28,118 nucleotides of DNA from a bacterium (GTDB taxonomy: Bacteria > NPL-UPA2 > JAUVJM01), in contig JAUWGW010000022.1 of assembly GCA_030606215.1 (NCBI GenBank), positions 1 through 28,118 of the forward strand, read 5' to 3'. The stretch's first letter is position 1, and each line of letters opens with the position of its first letter. A program made the position numbers and the translations under genes. A model generated the notes under the pieces. The model saw only the letters and a program-made list of their open reading frames with translations, was not told the origin of the DNA and searched no databases. Shown one piece after another: positions 23,553 through 28,118 of the stretch.

Positions 23553-23566
23553 CTGCCTATAGGTAG
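23553..23566. promoter_or_regulatory. Operator-like dyad A between divergent promoters
   Basis: CTGCCTATAGGTAG is palindromic in 6 of 7 pairs. It abuts the -35 box of the XRE promoter. It shares the core TACCTATWGG with the dyad at 23589-23600, 35 bases away centre to centre, so the two look like paired binding sites of one dimeric regulator. Confidence 0.5.
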
Positions 23567-23575
23567 CGAAAATTC

Positions 23576-23604
23576 TTGACATAGATACTACCTATTGGTA
23601 TCAT
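23576..23604 (+). promoter_or_regulatory. Divergent plus-strand promoter with embedded dyad B
   Basis: TTGACA (23576-23581), a 17-base spacer and TATCAT (23599-23604). The dyad TACCTATTGGTA (23589-23600) occupies the spacer and touches the -10 box, so a bound regulator would block it. The expected transcript starts near 23611 and leads, after about 200 bases, to the CFI-box protein gene. Confidence 0.6.
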
Positions 23605-23638
23605 AAAAAGAAATTTAATGGAAGCTACTGCAGATTAA

Positions 23639-23794
23639 ATGCGAACTCGACGAAATCCCTTTGAGGAGCTTAAGTGCTCGCCAATGTTTTTCTCTGGGAG
23701 CTGTACTCAGGACATGTTTCGCAATAGTTTTAAAGCAAAAGTCTCTGTCTCAGCAATAGAGGAAGGGGAAAGCAGTTGTCGTAAGACTATGTAG
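23639..23794 (+). CDS. Doubtful small ORF, 51 codons
   Basis: It begins MRTRRNPFEELKCSP and ends 15 bases before the CFI-box gene. It directly follows a six-codon frame (23618-23638, TAA-ATG junction) just downstream of the divergent promoter. I recognise no family, no ribosome site is obvious, and the residue mix (four Cys, many Ser) is unremarkable. It could be a leader peptide, a remnant of a gene once regulated by the XRE protein, or noise. Confidence 0.2.
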   Translation: MRTRRNPFEELKCSPMFFSGSCTQDMFRNSFKAKVSVSAIEEGESSCRKTM

Positions 23795-23809
23795 AAGAGG
23801 GGAAAGGGA

Positions 23810-24583
23810 ATGAACATAAGTAGAATTTCATGTCGGCCTTTGTTAAGAATAACAGGATTGCTTCTGATTATAGGAGTTTTAGGTTTCGTATTAGTCAGAT
23901 TCTTGCCTGGGATTGGCGTAGCAGCCCCAAATGACATAATAGTAACCTTAACTGCTAGCTGTAATCTATATTCTGGTAGCTCACGCGTTTTGGACCTAAT
24001 GATTACTGAGCCTACTGGAGAGGTGTGCTCTTGCTGGAATGATACGACTGCAATAGGGGGATGGATGAGTTGCAGTACAGACCAGCAGCAATACAACTTA
24101 GCTGATGCCATGGATGGGTATTATTATATTCAAGTTCTAGTCCCGTCAGGTAGTAGCGTAATAGGGGATACAAGCATCTTATGTCAAGTTACTGTATTAC
24201 TGTATGAGGGCACAAGCAACGAAACAATTATTGCTTATGGGCCATTTATGTTTACTGAGACATGGACAGAAGTTGGCTGCTTCAAAATGCCAGAGGCAAT
24301 AGAAGTTTCGTGGGGTGACATAGTGGAAGGTGGTGGTTGTTTTATAGCAACAGCGGCTTATGAGACATCGTTTGCTGAAGAGGTTAAGACGCTATCAAGA
24401 TTTAGAGATGAATTTTTGTTAAAAAATACATTTGGGAGATTCTTTGTTAAGACCTACTGCAGAATATCCCCGCGCATTGCCAGGTCTATTAAGAATACGC
24501 CTTGGTTAAGAGGACTCGTTCGATTGCATCTGAAACCGGTAGTACTCATTGCCAATTTGTTTGTTTCAGATGACACAAATTAA
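23810..24583 (+). CDS. Exported protein with C-terminal CFI-box domain
   Basis: A 257-residue protein. A signal peptide or anchor lies at residues 10-32, followed by GVAAPND, a possible cleavage region. Residues 40-160 are beta-rich with many Ser and Thr and several Cys (CSCWND, CFKMPE), resembling an extracellular domain, but I recognise no named fold. From C177 it carries GGGCFIATAAYETS, then FRDEFLLKNTFGRFFVKTY and SPRIARSI, and ends with LRGLVRLHLKPVV. This is the CFI-box C-terminal domain, about 80 residues, found at the ends of many exported bacterial proteins and thought to be a sorting or attachment region. AGGGGAAAGGG gives a strong ribosome site. The next gene starts inside its end (14-base overlap), so the two are coupled. 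Confidence 0.8.
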   Translation: MNISRISCRPLLRITGLLLIIGVLGFVLVRFLPGIGVAAPNDIIVTLTASCNLYSGSSRVLDLMITEPTGEVCSCWNDTTAIGGWMSCSTDQQQYNLADAMDGYYYIQVLVPSGSSVIGDTSILCQVTVLLYEGTSNETIIAYGPFMFTETWTEVGCFKMPEAIEVSWGDIVEGGGCFIATAAYETSFAEEVKTLSRFRDEFLLKNTFGRFFVKTYCRISPRIARSIKNTPWLRGLVRLHLKPVVLIANLFVSDDTN

Positions 24584-25472
24584 CTATTTAAAAATCTACT
24601 CAATTTTCGCCTTATCCCTTCTATCTTCTTGTCACTTTGCTCGTGTTCAATCCAATATTAACAATGTCTCCTTTGATGTGATTTACAAATTCTCTCTAAC
24701 AGGGAAGACTTCTAAGATAAAATTTATCTGTCTCATCCCCAAAACCATAGAAGATAGACAGTCAATACTTGATGTAAACTATTCGGTAACCCCTTCAAAA
24801 ATCTATGACGTAGAGGGAAATAGATACGCTGAATTTGTCTTTTTGAATCCAGAACATGATTTTGAAATTAAGATAAGCGTGAAGGCACAACTAATTAGAT
24901 ATGATTTGGATACTGCCCTTAACAATTTCAAAGCAACTGATGGAATGATTCCAATAAAATATTTAATTGAGGAAAAGTATTTAGAGAAAAACAATCCATC
25001 TATATTAGAAGCTTCTAAAAGGAGCACTGGAAAGACTCAAATTGATACTATAGAAAATATTTATTATTACGTATTAGAAAATATTGAATATGCAGGGTAT
25101 AACCCAACAGATCTGGGAGCAGCAAAGGCTCTCAAATTGAAAAAAGGCGATTGTAGTGAATTTACTGACCTTTTCGTGGTTATTTGCAGGACAAAAGGCA
25201 TTCCTGCCAGGGTTATTGTAGGTTACAACATTGAATGTGAGAACACTCCTAAACATGCTTGGGCTGAAATTTATATAAAAGGATGTGGGTGGGTTCCTTT
25301 TGACCCTACATTGGGTGAGTTATGGTTAGCATCTTTTGAGAGATTATCCCCAGAATATATATATCTGTCAAATGTCCGAAATGATAAAGTTCTCAATAAT
25401 CGTCACTATTATACATGTCGGTATTGGGGAGGTCCTGTCAAAGTAACAGATTCTTTCTCAACAAGGCAATAA
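24570..25472 (+). CDS. Transglutaminase-like lipoprotein
   Basis: I choose ATG 24570 (MTQINYLKIYSIFALSLLSSC) because it gives a clean lipoprotein signal with LSSC and C21. The longer frame from TTG 24549 would place extra residues before it. The mature protein has an N-terminal beta-rich region (30-150), then the transglutaminase core with triad C195 (GDCSEFTDLF), H229 (PKHAWAEIY) and D245 (PFDPTLG). ARVIVGYN and GCGWVPFDPT are typical of the bacterial transglutaminase-like peptidase/amidase group. It acts outside the cytoplasmic membrane. Because it overlaps the CFI-box gene, it may process or anchor that protein, which is inference. A few residues after the triad (LSPEYIYLSN; HYYTCRYWGG) are also normal for the family. 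Confidence 0.85.
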   Translation: MTQINYLKIYSIFALSLLSSCHFARVQSNINNVSFDVIYKFSLTGKTSKIKFICLIPKTIEDRQSILDVNYSVTPSKIYDVEGNRYAEFVFLNPEHDFEIKISVKAQLIRYDLDTALNNFKATDGMIPIKYLIEEKYLEKNNPSILEASKRSTGKTQIDTIENIYYYVLENIEYAGYNPTDLGAAKALKLKKGDCSEFTDLFVVICRTKGIPARVIVGYNIECENTPKHAWAEIYIKGCGWVPFDPTLGELWLASFERLSPEYIYLSNVRNDKVLNNRHYYTCRYWGGPVKVTDSFSTRQ

Positions 25473-25524
25473 AACTCTGGGGCAAAATTTCTACATTTAT
25501 TCCCACCATTATTTTCATTTTCTC

Positions 25525-25553
25525 TTGATTTCTGCCCTCCCGCTTGTTAAAAT
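25525..25553 (+). promoter_or_regulatory. Sigma70-like promoter of purL
   Basis: TTGATT (25525-25530), a 17-base spacer and TAAAAT (25548-25553), about 45 bases before the purL start. I see no purine riboswitch or obvious PurR-like dyad in the 37-base leader. Confidence 0.6.
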
Positions 25554-25597
25554 CCGAGCGTAGAACGTTTTGATGAGTATTTACTGGAGAAAAAAGG

Positions 25598-27970
25598 ATG
25601 TTGGAAAAGGTATTTCCTATAAGTCAGTTTAAAGAAGATAAGCTTCTTGAGAAGGAGTTGAGGAAGAGGAAGTTTGGTTTGACTCCACAGGAAGCAAGGA
25701 AGATTGTCTCCATCCTTGGCAGAGACCCAACAATTGTTGAGTGTTTCATATTTGATATTGAATGGAGTGAACACTGTTCATATAAGAGCAGCAGGAATGT
25801 GCTCAAGAAATATCTCCCCCTGAAAGCTCCAAATGTCATACAGAGTATAGAGGAGGATGCCGGAATTATTTATCTTACGACAATTGACGGGAAAAGATAT
25901 GGTGTTGTGATTGCGCATGAGAGTCACAATCATCCTTCACAGGTTCTCCCCGTAGAGGGTGCGGCAACCGGTATCGGCGGCATTGTCCGCGATGTTGATT
26001 GTATGGGTGCGAGGGTTGTGGCGGTAGCTGACCCGCTGCGGTTTGGAGACCCTGAGGGGGAGAATAGCGCGAGGGTAAAATGGATTGCAAGTGGTGTTGT
26101 GGATGGAATATGGGAGTATAGCAACGCACTCGGGGTTCCGAATATTGGTGGGGATGTCTATTTTGATAAATCGTTTGATGATAACTGTCTTGTCAATGTT
26201 GTCGCTGTTGGGATTATCAGGGAAGATGAGATAATTCACAGTTGCGCTCCGGAAGGAGCCGGCGAGAATGGATATGATGTCATTCTGGTTGGCAAACCTA
26301 CGGATGACAGCGGTTTTGGCGGCGTAACATTTGCATCAGAAATACTGGATGGAGAGAAGGAAGAAGAGAAAAAAGGAGCTGTCCAGGTTCACGACCCGTT
26401 TCTCAAGAATGTTTTGCTTATGCGCAAAGCAAATGAGTCAGTATGGAAACTTGCGCGGGAGAGAAGATTTGAGATTGGTTTTAAGGATTTAGGTGGTGGG
26501 GGATTAGCCTGTGCTTCGTCTGAAATGGGAGCCTCAGGAAACTATGGAATTGAAATAGACCTCGAAAAAGTGCATGTTTCCCTATCTGATATGCCACCTG
26601 AAGTGATAGCCTGTGGTGAGACTCAGGAGAGGTATCTTCTCATTGTTCCGCCTGAGTTGACGCAGGGAGTCCTTAAAATTTATAATGAGGATTGGGACCT
26701 GCCAAATATATATGAAGGAGCGAGAGCAGGGGTGATAGGGAAGGTTGCGCCGGGAGATAGATACATCCTCCGTTTCAAAGGTGAGAAAGTATGCGATATT
26801 CCTATACATGAGGTTACAAAAGGTGTTTTCTATGAGAGAGAAGCGAAGCCTGTAGTGAGACATTTGGCTGAACCGGAGTTTGAAATGCCGGCTGAGTTAG
26901 GGGATGTCCTTCTGAAAATATTGGGAAGTCCAAATGTCTGCTCTCGTGAGGGAATCTATCGTTTTTATGATACAGAGGTTCAGGGGAATGCAGTGATAAG
27001 ACCAGGAGAGGCTGATGCAGGAGTAATTGCCCCTCTTGAGGAAGAGGGGAGTATGGTTGGTGTGGCTTTAGCTGCTGATGGGAATCCTGTATATGGTTTG
27101 ATTGACCCATACTGGGGAGGGGCAACTGCAGTAGCTGAAGCAATGAGAAATGTGGCTTGTGTTGGAGCTGCACCAAGCGGGCTTACTGACTGTCTCAATT
27201 ACGGTAATCCGGAAAGAGGAGAATCCTTCTGGCAGTTTGAAAGAGGGGTTCGCGGTGTAAGTGATGCGGCTAAGAATTTGTGGCTTAAGGGGCATTGTGA
27301 AGTTCCTGTCCCGATTGTGTCGGGAAACGTGAGTTTTTATAACGAATCTGCACGAGGTGTGGCAGTAGCTCCATCTCCTATAGTGGCCTGTATCGGCATA
27401 ATTGAAGATTACAGTCACGCAATAACAATGAGGTTCAAGGAGAGTGGTAGCCGGATATACCTCGTCGGGCAGAGATATGATGAGCTTGGGGGTTCTGAAT
27501 ATTATCGCAGAGTATTCGGTGAACTCGGGAAAAATGTCCCGAAAGTTCGTTATGAGGAGGAAAGAGGGGCGATATATGGAGTCATAGATTGCATTCATAA
27601 AGGCTGGCTCAAATCTGCGCATGATATATCAGGCGGAGGACTTGCAGTAACACTCTCGGAGATGCTGGTTTGTGGGAGACATCCCCAGATGTCGACATAT
27701 AAAGGGGCCGAAATTGACCTCGAAAAGATAGATTCTCCTCTAAGAGATGATAAGAAGCTTTTCTCCGAATCCAGTGGTTTTGTCCTGGAAGTTCCACCTG
27801 AACACAGTTCGGGCGTTGAGAAGATTTTTGCGGATTATGGCTTAAAACTTTTTCATCTCGGTGGTGTGGTAGAGGAACCGTTTCTTACAGTCAAATCGGG
27901 GAAGGGGCAAATTCTGAGACTGTCCTTATCTGCAATGGAAAAAGCCTGGAAGAGCGGCTCCGCACTTTAG
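25598..27970 (+). CDS. purL: Phosphoribosylformylglycinamidine synthase subunit PurL
   Basis: A 790-residue cytoplasmic enzyme that turns FGAR, glutamine-derived ammonia and ATP into FGAM in purine synthesis. It has the N-terminal linker-like FGLTPQEARKI, the catalytic DIEWSEHCSYKSS (about 52-64), the ATP-site IAHESHNHPSQVLPVEGAATGIGGIVRDV (about 107-135) and a duplicated AIRS-type layout. KDLGGGGLACASSEMGASGN (about 298-317) and its C-terminal counterpart HDISGGGLAVTLSEM show the two pseudo-symmetric halves. This is the small form that works with separate PurQ (glutaminase) and PurS subunits, neither of which is in the window. The length is slightly above that usual for small PurL. GGAGAAAAAAGG gives a ribosome site for ATG 25598. 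It is a housekeeping gene standing at the end of accessory DNA. Confidence 0.95.
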   Translation: MLEKVFPISQFKEDKLLEKELRKRKFGLTPQEARKIVSILGRDPTIVECFIFDIEWSEHCSYKSSRNVLKKYLPLKAPNVIQSIEEDAGIIYLTTIDGKRYGVVIAHESHNHPSQVLPVEGAATGIGGIVRDVDCMGARVVAVADPLRFGDPEGENSARVKWIASGVVDGIWEYSNALGVPNIGGDVYFDKSFDDNCLVNVVAVGIIREDEIIHSCAPEGAGENGYDVILVGKPTDDSGFGGVTFASEILDGEKEEEKKGAVQVHDPFLKNVLLMRKANESVWKLARERRFEIGFKDLGGGGLACASSEMGASGNYGIEIDLEKVHVSLSDMPPEVIACGETQERYLLIVPPELTQGVLKIYNEDWDLPNIYEGARAGVIGKVAPGDRYILRFKGEKVCDIPIHEVTKGVFYEREAKPVVRHLAEPEFEMPAELGDVLLKILGSPNVCSREGIYRFYDTEVQGNAVIRPGEADAGVIAPLEEEGSMVGVALAADGNPVYGLIDPYWGGATAVAEAMRNVACVGAAPSGLTDCLNYGNPERGESFWQFERGVRGVSDAAKNLWLKGHCEVPVPIVSGNVSFYNESARGVAVAPSPIVACIGIIEDYSHAITMRFKESGSRIYLVGQRYDELGGSEYYRRVFGELGKNVPKVRYEEERGAIYGVIDCIHKGWLKSAHDISGGGLAVTLSEMLVCGRHPQMSTYKGAEIDLEKIDSPLRDDKKLFSESSGFVLEVPPEHSSGVEKIFADYGLKLFHLGGVVEEPFLTVKSGKGQILRLSLSAMEKAWKSGSAL

Positions 27971-28059
27971 ATATTGACAAGCCTTTTTCGCCACTTTTTT
28001 TACGCATAGGATATCTTATTGACGCTGTAGGAATATAAAGAAGTGGATTTTTAGCACTA

Positions 28060-28118
28060 ATGGTTGTTTTCGACCTTCGGGAGCAAAGTTGGGAGCAAAC
28101 TTTAGACTTTCCTAAATA
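28060..28118 (+). CDS. Possible 5' end of an ORF running off the right edge
   Basis: An ATG at 28060 opens a frame (MVVFDLREQSWEQTL) that is still open at the window end, only 19 codons. It includes a direct repeat GGGAGCAAA (28079-28087 and 28091-28099). No ribosome site is clear. The rest of 27971-28118 holds a few T-runs but no convincing terminator hairpin for purL. Confidence 0.2.
   Translation, partial: MVVFDLREQSWEQTLDFPK

Noticed and set aside
23257-23604. Restriction-modification locus suggested by the C-protein-like regulator
   Set aside because: No methyltransferase or endonuclease coding sequence lies nearby; only the regulator and dyads are present.
25875-26239. Several minus-strand ORFs inside purL
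   Set aside because: Low-complexity shadow translations opposite a highly conserved gene.
1-28118. CRISPR arrays, tRNA/rRNA genes, insertion sequences with transposase
   Set aside because: No regularly spaced direct repeats, no tRNA-like cloverleaf and no transposase or recombinase coding sequence was seen.

Overview
The window is bacterial chromosomal DNA. It shows tightly packed operons with ATGA-type stop/start overlaps, sigma70-like promoters, lipoprotein signal peptides and an integron-type attC site. Lipoproteins and many polyprenyl-phosphate-dependent membrane glycosyltransferases suggest a diderm, environmental, moderately AT-rich bacterium. No rRNA, tRNA or other taxonomic marker is present, so I name no taxon.

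Region 1 (1-12020) is envelope glycan assembly. It starts with the 3' end of a GT-C membrane protein, followed by a B12-binding radical SAM enzyme, three GT39/PMT-like membrane proteins, a GT87-like membrane mannosyltransferase and a sugar-nucleotide dehydratase/epimerase. A large GT-C-like membrane protein lies on the opposite strand. Two of the GT39 genes carry in-frame GC-rich palindromic repeats. One GT39-like protein and the minus-strand protein share a C-terminal beta-rich module, present three times in total.

Region 2 (12306-21035) is one nine-gene plus-strand operon: YdjM-like membrane hydrolase, GT4 glycosyltransferase, DegT-family sugar aminotransferase, an SbcD/YhaO-like nuclease with an SbcC/YhaN-like membrane-associated ATPase, a polyprenyl-phosphate GT2 glycosyltransferase, a second GT4-like protein and a GH130 mannoside phosphorylase/hydrolase. 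A coherent reading is that the GT2 enzyme makes lipid-linked sugar donors, the GT-C enzymes use them outside the membrane, the GT4, DegT and dehydratase proteins build the glycan inside, and GH130 trims or recycles mannosides. The nuclease/ATPase pair is the odd element.

Region 3 (21036-25500) is accessory DNA. It holds a solitary integron gene cassette (transglutaminase-like lipoprotein plus attC), a 5' remnant of a URO-D-family gene and an AT-rich ICMT-like methyltransferase gene. Next comes a brnTA toxin-antitoxin locus in which brnT has lost its middle while brnA is intact. A divergent XRE-regulator control region with paired operator-like dyads follows; 23467-23809 holds no confident gene, only promoters, dyads and one doubtful 51-codon ORF. 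The region ends with an exported CFI-box protein overlapped by a second transglutaminase-like lipoprotein.

Region 4 (25525-27970) is purL with its own promoter. After it, 27971-28118 holds no clear terminator, only the possible start of another ORF.
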